This document shows, piece after piece, positions 7,964-15,775 of a DNA stretch of 64,000 bases (position 1 is the stretch's first letter; each line of letters starts with the position of its first letter). Source of the stretch: Sinomonas susongensis. GTDB lineage: Bacteria; Actinomycetota; Actinomycetes; Actinomycetales; Micrococcaceae. The stretch is from contig NZ_SSNH01000002.1 of assembly GCF_005877005.1 (NCBI RefSeq), positions 124,001 to 188,000 of the forward strand, written 5' to 3'. The notes under the pieces are model-generated. The model was not told the origin of the DNA and ran no database searches. It worked only from the letters and a program-made list of their open reading frames with translations. The position numbers were made by a program, and so were the translations under genes.

Positions 7964-10900
7964 GCCGTGACTCCCTCCATGCCGGTGTGCTCGTCGATGC
8001 CGGCGCGCCGGCGGTACTCGTCAACGAAGGACACGAGATCTGCGCCCCTCGGCCGTCGGCCCGGGCGGATGTCGACCGTCAGGGCCTTGACCTCCTGGAT
8101 GTGGACGTTCGGATCCATGGAGATGGACGACAGCTCGTTCATCGCGTCGCCGCGGCTGAGGCCGTTGGGGCCCCAGTGATAGGGCATGCCGATCTGGTGG
8201 ACGGTCCGGCCCTGCACGGAGAGCGGCTTCATCCGGTCCGTGACGATCACGCGTGCCTCGATCGCTCCACGGGCCGAGACCAGCGTGGCCCACCCGCGGT
8301 GGGTGAGGCCGCGTTCGGCGGCGAGCTGGGGCGAGACCTCGCAGAAGGATTCCGGCTGCAGCTCAGCCAGGTACGGGAGCCAACGGGTCATCGCGCCGGC
8401 CGTGAAGTGCTCGGTCAGGCGGTACGTCGTGAGGACATACGGGTAGATCTCCGCCCCGGGCTGCTTCCCGCTCGGATGGTACCGATTGCCCTCGCGCGGC
8501 AGGAGCTTGCGCAGCGGATTGCGCTGCTGGCCGTAGAGCGCGTTCTCGAACGGCGACTCCTGCGGTTCGTAGTGGGTCGGCATCGGACCGTCGACGAGAC
8601 CGGCGGGAGCGTAGAGCCAGCCCTTGCCGTCGGCCTGCATGATGAACGGATCGGTCCCGGCAAGGGCCGCCGCCCCCCTCGCATCCTCGGAAGGCCGGTA
8701 GGACGGCGGCTTGGTCGGCTCGCAGTCGGGCACGTCGTCGCCCGTCCACTTGCCCTCGGCCTCATCCCACCAGATGAGCTTCTTGCGCTCGCTCCACGGC
8801 CGTCCCTCCGGGTCCGCCGACGCGCGGTTGTAGAGCTCCCGGCGGTTCGCGGGCCAGGCCCAGCCCCACTCCCGGCTCGAGATGGTCTGCTCAGTGTGCG
8901 GCTTCCGGCGCGCGGCCTGATTGACGCCGTCGGCCCGGCAGCCGCAGTAGATCCAGCACCCGCACGACGTGGAGCCGTCGTCCTTCAGCTCCGTGTACGC
9001 GGAGAGCGGGGAGCCGTCCGCGCCCTTCCCGTTGATCTCCGCGAGGACGGCCTCAGCGTCGGGCTCGTCCTGGCTCCCGATCGTCGGGTAGTCCCACGTG
9101 AGGTCCAGGACCGGACGGTCCACGGGGTCCTGCGAATCCCCGAGCATCTTCCGGATCCGGTTGCCGAGGTGCCAGATGAACCAGAGGTCGCTCCGACGGT
9201 CCGCCTCCGGCTCCACGGCCTGGTCGCGCCACTGGAGCAGCCGGTTCGTGTTCGTGAAGCTGCCGGCCTTCTCGGTGTGTGCCGCGGCCGGGAAGAAGAA
9301 CACCTCGGTGGCAATGTCCTCGGTGCGCAGCTCCCCGGTGGCGATCTCCGGCCCGTCCTTCCACCACGTCGCGCTCTCGATGAGGGAGAAGTCGCGGACG
9401 ACAAGCCAGTCCAGCTTGGCCATCGCCGTGCGCTGCAGGTGTGCGTTGGCGGAACCCACCGCCGGATTCTCGCCCATGAGGAAGTAGCCCTTGCACGTTC
9501 CCTCGAGCTGCGCGTTCACGGTGTCGTAGGTGCTGTGGCTGCCCGTGATGCGCGGCAGGTAGTCGAAGCAGAAGTCGTTCTCCGCGGTGGCCGCGTCACC
9601 CCACCAGGCCTTCAGGAGGCTCACCGTGTAGGCGCGCATGTTGGCCCAGAATCCGCCCTTCGCGGAGTCCGCCTCGATGTAGCTGTCGAGGTCGAGGTGC
9701 AGCTCCGCGTGCGGGCTCGGCAGGTAGCCGGGCAGCAGGTCGTAGAGCGTCGGAATGTCGCTCGAGCCCTGGATGCTCGCGTGGCCGCGGAGCGCCATGA
9801 TCCCGCCGCCGGGGCGGCCGATGTTGCCCAACAGGAGCTGGAGGACCGACGCGGTGCGGATGTACTGGGTGCCCGTCGTGTGCTGAGTCCAGCCGACGGC
9901 GTAGGCGAACGCCGTCGTCCGGTCCCTGCCCGAGTTGGACGTGAGGGCCTCGGCGACCTCCGTGAACAGGTCCTGCGGAACCCCGCAGATCTGCTCGACC
10001 ATCTCCGGCGTGTAGCGCGCGTAGTGGCGCTTGAGGACCTGGAACACGCACCGGGGATTCTGCAGCGTCTCGTCCCGCTCCCAGTGGCCATGGACCCCGG
10101 CACCGCCGGAGCCGTGCGACTGCGGGTGGGAGGATCCGCCGAGCGTGCTGCCCGACTCCTGGAGGTGCGAGTCCCGCTCCCCCGAGGAAGCCGCGGCGTA
10201 GCCGCCCTGGTACTGCCACGTCTCGGTGTCGTACGCCTGCTTCTCCCGGTCGAAGCCGGAGAACACGCCGTCGAGTTCCTCGGTGTCCTGGAAGTCCTCC
10301 CGCAGGATCGTCGCGGCGTTGGTGTAGTTGACGACGTACTCGTGGAAGTACGCGTCGTGGGTGATGACCCAGTTGATGAGACCGCCGAGGAACGCGATGT
10401 CGGTTCCGGCCCGAATGGGCACGAACGTGTCGGCGAGCGCGCTCGTCCGGGAGAAGCGGGGGTCGACGTGGATGATCTTCGCTCCGCGTTCCTTCGCCTC
10501 CATGACCCACTGGAAGCCGACCGGGTGTGCTTCCGCGAAGTTCGATCCCTGGATCAGGATGCAGTCGGCGCGCTGGAGGTCCTGGAGGTAGGTTGTCGAG
10601 CCGCCGCGGCCGAAGCTCGTGCCGAGACCGGAGACCGTCGAGCTGTGGCAGACGCGGGCCTGATTCTCGACCTGCACGATCCCGAGCGAGGTGAAGAGCT
10701 TCTTGATGAGGTAGTTCTCTTCGTTGTCGAGGGTCGCGCCGCCCAGGCTCGCGACACCGAGCGTGCGGCGCGTCCGCACGCCGTCGATGTCCCACTCCCA
10801 GGTGTCGCGCCGCGTCTCGACGACGCGTTGGGCCACCATGTCCATGGCGGTCTCGAGGTCGAGGCGCTCCCACTCGGTGCCGTGGGGCCGTCGGTACAGG

Positions 10901-11205
10901 ACGTACTTCTCCCGCGATTCCCCTGTCGTGAGCTGGAGTGACGCGGAGCCTTTGGGGCACAGCCGTCCTCGGCTGATGGGCGAGTCGGGGTTGCCTTCGA
11001 TCTGGATGACCTGCTCATCCTTCACGTAGACCTTCTGGGCACACCCCACCGCGCAGTACGGGCAGACCGAGTGGACTACCCGGTCGGCCGTTTCAATGCG
11101 CGCCTTGTGCTCCTCCGTGGCGCGCGACTTCGCCGCGTGGTGTCGGCCTGTCGGATCGTGCTCGAGAAACTGCCGCAGAACCGGCCACTGCAGCGGACTT
11201 GCCAT
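7960..11205 (-). CDS. fdh: formate dehydrogenase, molybdopterin-binding catalytic subunit, Cys form
   Basis: A 1081-residue molybdo-bis(MGD) enzyme that oxidises formate to CO2. The N-terminal cluster motif is Cys48-x2-Cys51-x3-Cys55 with Cys83. The residue that binds Mo is Cys186 in NQARVCHSSTVSGL. The codon is TGC, where many relatives have UGA for selenocysteine. No twin-arginine signal is present before the first cluster, so the subunit should stay in the cytosol. A Ser/Gly/His-rich insert lies at about 339-378. A CGCWIYCGC cysteine cluster lies in the C-terminal half. ATG at 11205 follows GGAGGAGTGTCCT. It is first in an operon with the Fe-S and NrfD-like subunits. Confidence 0.95.
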   Translation of the reverse strand: MASPLQWPVLRQFLEHDPTGRHHAAKSRATEEHKARIETADRVVHSVCPYCAVGCAQKVYVKDEQVIQIEGNPDSPISRGRLCPKGSASLQLTTGESREKYVLYRRPHGTEWERLDLETAMDMVAQRVVETRRDTWEWDIDGVRTRRTLGVASLGGATLDNEENYLIKKLFTSLGIVQVENQARVCHSSTVSGLGTSFGRGGSTTYLQDLQRADCILIQGSNFAEAHPVGFQWVMEAKERGAKIIHVDPRFSRTSALADTFVPIRAGTDIAFLGGLINWVITHDAYFHEYVVNYTNAATILREDFQDTEELDGVFSGFDREKQAYDTETWQYQGGYAAASSGERDSHLQESGSTLGGSSHPQSHGSGGAGVHGHWERDETLQNPRCVFQVLKRHYARYTPEMVEQICGVPQDLFTEVAEALTSNSGRDRTTAFAYAVGWTQHTTGTQYIRTASVLQLLLGNIGRPGGGIMALRGHASIQGSSDIPTLYDLLPGYLPSPHAELHLDLDSYIEADSAKGGFWANMRAYTVSLLKAWWGDAATAENDFCFDYLPRITGSHSTYDTVNAQLEGTCKGYFLMGENPAVGSANAHLQRTAMAKLDWLVVRDFSLIESATWWKDGPEIATGELRTEDIATEVFFFPAAAHTEKAGSFTNTNRLLQWRDQAVEPEADRRSDLWFIWHLGNRIRKMLGDSQDPVDRPVLDLTWDYPTIGSQDEPDAEAVLAEINGKGADGSPLSAYTELKDDGSTSCGCWIYCGCRADGVNQAARRKPHTEQTISSREWGWAWPANRRELYNRASADPEGRPWSERKKLIWWDEAEGKWTGDDVPDCEPTKPPSYRPSEDARGAAALAGTDPFIMQADGKGWLYAPAGLVDGPMPTHYEPQESPFENALYGQQRNPLRKLLPREGNRYHPSGKQPGAEIYPYVLTTYRLTEHFTAGAMTRWLPYLAELQPESFCEVSPQLAAERGLTHRGWATLVSARGAIEARVIVTDRMKPLSVQGRTVHQIGMPYHWGPNGLSRGDAMNELSSISMDPNVHIQEVKALTVDIRPGRRPRGADLVSFVDEYRRRAGIDEHTGMEGVTA

Positions 11206-11231
11206 AGGACACTCCTCCAGCCTCGTACCGC

Positions 11232-11273
11232 CGCTGCGTGATCTCCGTCACGCAGCGCACGGGAGCCATACTA
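11232..11273 (-). promoter_or_regulatory. fdh 5' region: -10 box and perfect 10-bp dyad of Crp/Fnr type
   Basis: CGCTGCGTGA at 11232-11241 and TCACGCAGCG at 11248-11257 form a perfect inverted repeat around six bases. This contains GTGA-N6-TCAC, the core of Crp/GlxR-family sites. A TAGTAT box lies at 11268-11273 on the minus strand, placing the dyad just after the probable start point. It could therefore be an operator, a leader hairpin, or a terminator after recQ. No T-run follows it. Confidence 0.45.
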
Positions 11274-11307
11274 GCCCTGACGTCTTGGTGCCCCGCCAGT
11301 CCTCGAA

Positions 11308-13041
11308 TCAATCAGACCGCCTCTCCCTGACCAGGAGATCGTCGTTGCTGTCGATGGCCGCGAGCGCGAGCTCCTTGTAGCCGACCGACTCGAACAGGAC
11401 CGTGATGCGGTCGGGTTCGACGGACATGACAAGGCCCGGCCCCCACTCCCTGTGGCGCACCGGCGTCTGGATCGACCAGTCGTCCGGGGTGGCTGCCTCG
11501 CGCTCCTCGGCCTCCTCGGCGCTTCCCTCCTGGAGGCAGTTGTCGCAGTTGCCGCACCACGGGTCTGCCTCCTCGCCGAAGTAGTTGAGGAGCCACTGGC
11601 GCCGGCACGCGTCGGTCTCGGCGTAGCCGCGCGCCATCTCGACGCGGGACTGGTCGATTCGTTGACGTGACTCGTCCTCAGCCTGGGCGAGTCCAACCGC
11701 CCGCTCGGAGGACATCCCGGGCGCGGCCCGATAGCCGCGGCTTCCGGCGAGGACGGTTCCGCTGTGTTCGAGCAGGCTGAGTGCGCGGGAGAGCGCACGC
11801 GGACCCAGCTCGGTCTCGCGCTTCAGGCCAGCGGCGCGGAGGGGACCGCTGTCCCGCACGACGCGGAACACAGCCTCCACATCCTCGGCGCTGAACGAAC
11901 GCCCTGCGAAGAACCGCTGGAGCCCGAGGTCCTCGGACCGGTAGTGGAGGACGGCGAGCGCGGGTTCGGCGTCACGGCCCGCGCGGCCGATCTCCTGGTA
12001 GTAGCTGTCGAGCGAGTCCGGGATGTCGGCGTGGACGACGAAGCGGACGTCGGGTTTGTCGATGCCCATCCCGAAGGCCGTCGTGGCGACCACGACGTCG
12101 AGCTCGTTGCGGAGGAAGCGTTCGTGCACCGCGGTGCGCTCCGCCGCGCGCCGGCCCGCGTGGTAGGCCTCGGCGCGGAGCCCTCGCCGGGAGAACTCGT
12201 CTGCGTACTCTTCGGCGCTCCGGCGGGTCGCGACGTACAGGAGCCCCGGGCCCTGAAGCCCAGCGACTTCGTCGAGGACCGCCTGCCGCTTGTCGAGGTC
12301 GCCGGTGTGCCGGACGACCCGCAGCTCGATGTTGGGCCGGTCGAAGCTCTGCACGAGCTCGAGCGGGTCCCTGAGCCGGAGGCGCTCGACGATCTCCGCG
12401 CGGGTGTGGGGCGAGGCAGTCGCGGTGAGCGCGATGACGGGCGGCGCGCCAAGGCGTTGGGCGACGTCGCCGAGGAAGAGATAGTCGGGGCGGAAGTCGT
12501 GGCCCCACGAGGAAATGCAGTGCGCCTCGTCCACGGCGAACAGTCCGATGCCGAGCTGTGCGAGGCGCTCGACCGTCTCCTCCCGGGCCAGCTGCTCGGG
12601 GGCGAGGAACACGAAGCGCGGGCCCCCGTCGTCGAGCGCTGCCCACGCCTCACGGAGCGCACGCGCCCCGAGGGACGAGTTGAGGGCGACGGCGCGTCCT
12701 TCCCCGAGGCTTTCGTTGATCGATTCGGCCTGCTCCCGCTGGAGGGCGATGAGGGGGCTCACGACGAGGGTCACCCCGGTGATCGCCGTCCCCGGGATCT
12801 GGTAGATGAGGGACTTTCCATGCCCGGTGGGCATCACCGCGAGAACGTCCCGTCCTTCGGCGGCCGCCACCAAGGCTTCGAACTGGCCTTCGCGCCAGGA
12901 GTCGATCCCGAACTTCTCGGTGGCGATGCGCCCGAGTCTCTCCGCCCATGGCGCAGTGGAGCCGTCGGCAGAAGGCTGAGCCTCCGACGCCGACGGCTCG
13001 GATGGGCGGTAGACCGCCTGGTGTGGTTCTGATGGCTTCAT
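11308..13041 (-). CDS. recQ: RecQ family ATP-dependent DNA helicase
   Basis: A 577-residue 3'-5' DNA helicase of recombination and fork repair. Visible motifs: Walker A MPTGHGKS (Lys76), motif Ia VSPLIAL, DEAH box VDEAHCISSWGHDFRPDY (171-174), SAT-like TATAS, and ATTAFGMGIDKPDVRFV. The arginine-finger region is QEIGRAGRD. A RecQ zinc module follows (CRRQWLLNYFGEEADPWCGNCDNC). After it a short winged region follows and then the protein ends, so the C-terminal HRDC domain of full-length RecQ is absent. It starts with ATG at 13041, 13 bases after the stop of the CBS gene, and may be cotranscribed with it. A 102-base gap separates it from fdh. Confidence 0.9.
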   Translation of the reverse strand: MKPSEPHQAVYRPSEPSASEAQPSADGSTAPWAERLGRIATEKFGIDSWREGQFEALVAAAEGRDVLAVMPTGHGKSLIYQIPGTAITGVTLVVSPLIALQREQAESINESLGEGRAVALNSSLGARALREAWAALDDGGPRFVFLAPEQLAREETVERLAQLGIGLFAVDEAHCISSWGHDFRPDYLFLGDVAQRLGAPPVIALTATASPHTRAEIVERLRLRDPLELVQSFDRPNIELRVVRHTGDLDKRQAVLDEVAGLQGPGLLYVATRRSAEEYADEFSRRGLRAEAYHAGRRAAERTAVHERFLRNELDVVVATTAFGMGIDKPDVRFVVHADIPDSLDSYYQEIGRAGRDAEPALAVLHYRSEDLGLQRFFAGRSFSAEDVEAVFRVVRDSGPLRAAGLKRETELGPRALSRALSLLEHSGTVLAGSRGYRAAPGMSSERAVGLAQAEDESRQRIDQSRVEMARGYAETDACRRQWLLNYFGEEADPWCGNCDNCLQEGSAEEAEEREAATPDDWSIQTPVRHREWGPGLVMSVEPDRITVLFESVGYKELALAAIDSNDDLLVRERRSD

Positions 13042-13054
13042 CCAGCGGGCCGTG

Positions 13055-13468
13055 TCAGAACGAGATGAGCTTGACGAGCTCGCCGACCTGATCCTCCGGC
13101 AGACTCCTCGCGATGTCGGCCTGGGCCACCATGCCGACGAGGTCGTGCCCGTCGATGACGGGAAGCCGGCGGACCTTGTGGGCCTGCATCGTCTTGATTG
13201 CCTCCTCGACGCTGTCGTCGGCGCCGATGGTCACGGGCTTGCCCTCAGCGAGGCTGCCGGCCTTGGTGTTCCGCGGATCGCCTCCTTCCGCGAGGCACCT
13301 CACCACGATGTCCCGATCGGTGATGAGCCCTTTGAGGCGCTTGTCCTCGCCGCAGATGGGCAGCACCCCGACGTCGAGGTCCCGCATCTTCTGTGCGGCG
13401 ACCTCGAGGGTCTCGTTCTCCCCGACGCACTCGGCGCCTGGAGTCATGATGTCGCGCGCGGTAGTCAT
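13055..13468 (-). CDS. CBS-domain pair protein
   Basis: A 137-residue protein made of two CBS motifs (about 8-60 and 73-125), which together form a Bateman module that usually binds an adenine nucleotide. Key stretches are ARDIMTP, DVGVLPICGEDKRLKGLITDRDIV and VRRLPVIDGHDLVGMVAQADIA. No enzyme domain is fused, so it probably regulates a partner. ATG at 13468 follows AGGAGG at a good distance. The longer in-frame extension is arginine-rich and covers a palindrome, so it is not coding. The 291-base gap upstream holds that palindrome, a small hairpin at 13581-13599 and the bioY control region. Confidence 0.85.
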   Translation of the reverse strand: MTTARDIMTPGAECVGENETLEVAAQKMRDLDVGVLPICGEDKRLKGLITDRDIVVRCLAEGGDPRNTKAGSLAEGKPVTIGADDSVEEAIKTMQAHKVRRLPVIDGHDLVGMVAQADIARSLPEDQVGELVKLISF

Positions 13469-13490
13469 CCGATCCCTCCTGTGGACGGAC

Positions 13491-13510
13491 GGGCCGCGGT
13501 ACCGCGGCCC
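13491..13510. promoter_or_regulatory. perfect 20-bp palindrome upstream of the CBS gene
   Basis: GGGCCGCGGTACCGCGGCCC is a perfect palindrome without spacer, 23-42 bases before the CBS gene start. With no loop bases it is better suited to a dimeric regulator than to an intrinsic terminator. No T-run follows on either strand apart from TTTGTTG on the plus side. Confidence 0.4.
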
Positions 13511-13726
13511 GGTTTGTTGCGGTGGCGGTAGCGAAGCCGCAGCCCCGGCGAAGCGGGACCGCTCTCGGATTACCCGCAGCGCGGAGCAGAAAACTCCGCA
13601 CGGCAGAAAGCGCGTCACCCTGAGGGCGGAACGCTTGTAGACCACCGCCAACCGCGGGGCAGGCTGGGTCGTCGGCTCCTCACAAAATGGAGCACGACGG
13701 CGGTGCGTAGCCTTCTGGATCAGAGC

Positions 13727-13743
13727 CCCGGCACGGTGCCGGG
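13727..13743. promoter_or_regulatory. dyad upstream of bioY
   Basis: CCCGGCAC-G-GTGCCGGG, two perfect 8-base arms around one base, ends 16 bases before the bioY ATG and immediately precedes its ribosome site. It could bind a repressor or hide the translation start. It does not match the BioQ-type site I know (TGAAC-N3-GTTCA), so a biotin link is only suggested by position. Confidence 0.35.
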
Positions 13744-13759
13744 CGACCTAGGAGGACCG

Positions 13760-14386
13760 ATGAGCCAGAAGACAGAGCCCACCGCTCCCGGAACATCCGA
13801 GAAGCGCCGGACGTGGGACGCGCAGTCCCTCGCACTCGTCGCGGTGTTCGCGGCGCTCATCGCGGCGTCCGCCCTCGCGCCGGGCATCCCGGTGGGGAGC
13901 TTCGGCGTCCCCATCACCCTCCAGACGCTCGCCGTGGCGCTCACCGCGCTGGTCCTCGGCGCGTCGAGGGCCGCGGCCGCCGTCGGACTCTACCTCGTGC
14001 TCGGTTTCGCTGGCCTGCCGATCTTCTCCGGGGGCCGAGCGGGCCTGCAGATCCTGGCGGGCGGTTCGGCCGGCTACATCGTGGCCTTCTTCGTCGGTGC
14101 CCTGGTTCTCGGCGCGCTCGCCCAGCTCGTCGTCCGCCGCGCCTCCACTCGCCGTCGCACCCTGTGGTTCTTCCTCGCCGCGACGGCCGTGTCCGTCGTC
14201 ATCGTGCACGCGTTCGGCGTCCTCGGCATGATGGTCAACCTCAAGCTCTCGTGGCAGGCTGCCTTCGTCGCGGATCTCGCGTACTATCCGGGCGACATCC
14301 TCAAGAATGTTGTCGCGGCCCTCGCCGCGACGGCCGTCCACCGGGCGTTCCCCGACGTGCTGGTCCGGCGGGTCCGCCGCGCGTGA
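13760..14386 (+). CDS. bioY: biotin transporter substrate-binding component BioY
   Basis: The 208-residue S-component of the biotin ECF transporter, an integral membrane protein. It has about six hydrophobic segments and the BioY landmarks GVPITLQTLAV, GLPIFSGGRAG and the terminal AYYPGDILKNVVAA. ATG at 13760 is set by TAGGAGGACCG directly upstream. The nineteen codons before it are shadow. It is the first gene of bioY-bioM-bioN: the next gene starts inside its stop codon (GTGA overlap). The dyad at 13727-13743 is the only regulatory candidate seen. Confidence 0.93.
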   Translation: MSQKTEPTAPGTSEKRRTWDAQSLALVAVFAALIAASALAPGIPVGSFGVPITLQTLAVALTALVLGASRAAAAVGLYLVLGFAGLPIFSGGRAGLQILAGGSAGYIVAFFVGALVLGALAQLVVRRASTRRRTLWFFLAATAVSVVIVHAFGVLGMMVNLKLSWQAAFVADLAYYPGDILKNVVAALAATAVHRAFPDVLVRRVRRA

Positions 14387-15105
14387 GCCGAATCGAACTG
14401 GCCGGAGTGCGCGTCACGGTGCCCGTCGACGCGGATTCAGGTCCGAGGGAGAAGGTTGTGCTCGACGGGGTGGACGCGGTGCTCGCCGAGCGCCGCGTCG
14501 CCGTCGTCGGGGCCAACGGTTCCGGGAAGTCGACGCTGCTCAGGCTCCTCAACGGGCTTGTCGAGCCGACCTCGGGGACGGTCCGCGTGGACGGCCTGGA
14601 TACGCGTCGGGAAACCCGGGCGGTCCGCCAGCGCGTCGGATTCGTCTTCACGGACCCCCTGTCGCAGCTCGTCATGCCGACGGGGCGGGAGGACGTCGAG
14701 CTCTCCCTGCGCCGCCGTCACCGGGACCGGGCAGCGCGGGCCGCGGCAGCCCAGGAGGTGCTCGACCGCTTCGGGCTCGCACGGCTCGCCGATCAGAGCG
14801 TCTACGAGCTCTCGGGCGGCGAACGGCAGCTCATGGCGCTGGCTGCGGTGCTCGCCGTCGAGCCCGCCGTCCTGGTCCTCGACGAGCCCTCGACCCTGCT
14901 CGACCTCCGCAACCGGGAGCTCCTGCGGCGCACCCTCGCGGCGCTCCCCCAGCAGGTGGTCCTCTCGACCCACGACCTCGAGCTCGCCCTCGATGCGGAG
15001 CGCGTCATCGTGGTGGAGGCCGGACGCATCGCGTTCGACGGCGAGCCCACGGAAGCGGTCCGGTTCTACCGCGACCTGTGCGGCGCGGGATCCGGGCCCC
15101 TCTGA
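14383..15105 (+). CDS. bioM: biotin ECF transporter ATPase BioM
   Basis: A 240-residue energy-coupling-factor ATPase. It shows Walker A GANGSGKST (43-51), Q-loop region FTDPLSQLVMPT with the family's degenerate Q-loop, signature LSGGERQLMALA, Walker B VLVLDEPSTLLD and a switch His in STHDLELA. It powers biotin uptake through BioY together with BioN. The GTG start overlaps the bioY stop by four bases, and the stop (TGATG) overlaps the bioN start by one base, showing strict translational coupling. Confidence 0.92.
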   Translation: MSRIELAGVRVTVPVDADSGPREKVVLDGVDAVLAERRVAVVGANGSGKSTLLRLLNGLVEPTSGTVRVDGLDTRRETRAVRQRVGFVFTDPLSQLVMPTGREDVELSLRRRHRDRAARAAAAQEVLDRFGLARLADQSVYELSGGERQLMALAAVLAVEPAVLVLDEPSTLLDLRNRELLRRTLAALPQQVVLSTHDLELALDAERVIVVEAGRIAFDGEPTEAVRFYRDLCGAGSGPL

Positions 15106-15749
15106 TGCGCACCCAGAGGTCTGGCGGGATCCTCGCCGGTTACGTCGCCGGGAACTCCTGGCTGCACCGCACGCCCTTGGCATGGAAATTCCTCGCGGTG
15201 CTCGTGGCGGGCACGGCGAGCTTCCTGCTGCTCGACTGGCGTGCCTCTGCGGCGGCGCTGTCCGCCGTCGTGGCGGCGTGGCTCACTGCAGGCCTCGGGT
15301 TGCGGCGCCTTGCGGCCTCGTCGCGGGTCGTGGCGCCGTTGTTCGCGGTCCTCTTCGCGTTCCAGTGGTGGCAGCAGGGGCCGGCCACCGCAGCCCGCAT
15401 CGTCCTGAACCTCCTGCTGTGCTTCGTGGCCGCGGGAATCCTGACCGCGACCGTGCCGCTGCAGGACCTGCTCGACTCCGTCGCCCGGCTCGCGTCCCCG
15501 TTCCGCCGCTTCGGCGCCGATCCGGAGCGTTTCGCGCTCGCGATCGCGATCATGGTCCGCAGCATTCCCGTCCTCGCGAGCGCCTTCGACGAGGTGGGGG
15601 ACGCAGCGAGGGCGCGCGGGCTCGAGCGCAGCGTGCGCGCGCGGACGCTGCCCGTCGTGCTCTCGGCCGTCGACTACGCGCGGCGCACCGGGGACGCGCT
15701 GGCGGCCAGGGGACTCGGCGAGGCCGACGACGACACGCCCTCCGCCTAG
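15105..15749 (+). CDS. bioN: biotin ECF transporter T-component BioN
   Basis: The 214-residue membrane scaffold of the ECF transporter. It has hydrophobic segments at about 24-60, 70-85, 92-110 and the two Ala-Arg-Gly coupling signatures (DAARARGLERS and ALAARGLGE) that contact the ATPases. The ATG at 15105 shares its A with the bioM stop codon. A 26-base gap separates its stop from that of the convergent thiolase. No obvious terminator hairpin lies in that gap. Confidence 0.9.
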   Translation: MRTQRSGGILAGYVAGNSWLHRTPLAWKFLAVLVAGTASFLLLDWRASAAALSAVVAAWLTAGLGLRRLAASSRVVAPLFAVLFAFQWWQQGPATAARIVLNLLLCFVAAGILTATVPLQDLLDSVARLASPFRRFGADPERFALAIAIMVRSIPVLASAFDEVGDAARARGLERSVRARTLPVVLSAVDYARRTGDALAARGLGEADDDTPSA

Positions 15750-15775
15750 CGCGCGTCCGGACCCGCCAGCAGAGG

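Noticed and set aside
10640-10660. Possible UGA selenocysteine codon in fdh
   Set aside because: The codon at the Mo-ligand position reads TGC (Cys) on the coding strand, so no Sec and no SECIS element is expected.
7987-10941. A 984-codon open frame on the plus strand across the formate dehydrogenase genes
   Set aside because: It is the antisense shadow of the GC-rich fdh gene; its sequence is compositionally biased, has no family motifs, and fdh is certain on the other strand.
13469-13759. A riboswitch or RNA gene in the CBS-bioY gap
   Set aside because: Only a palindrome, a 6-base hairpin and a short dyad are visible; no known riboswitch core or tRNA-like fold was recognised.
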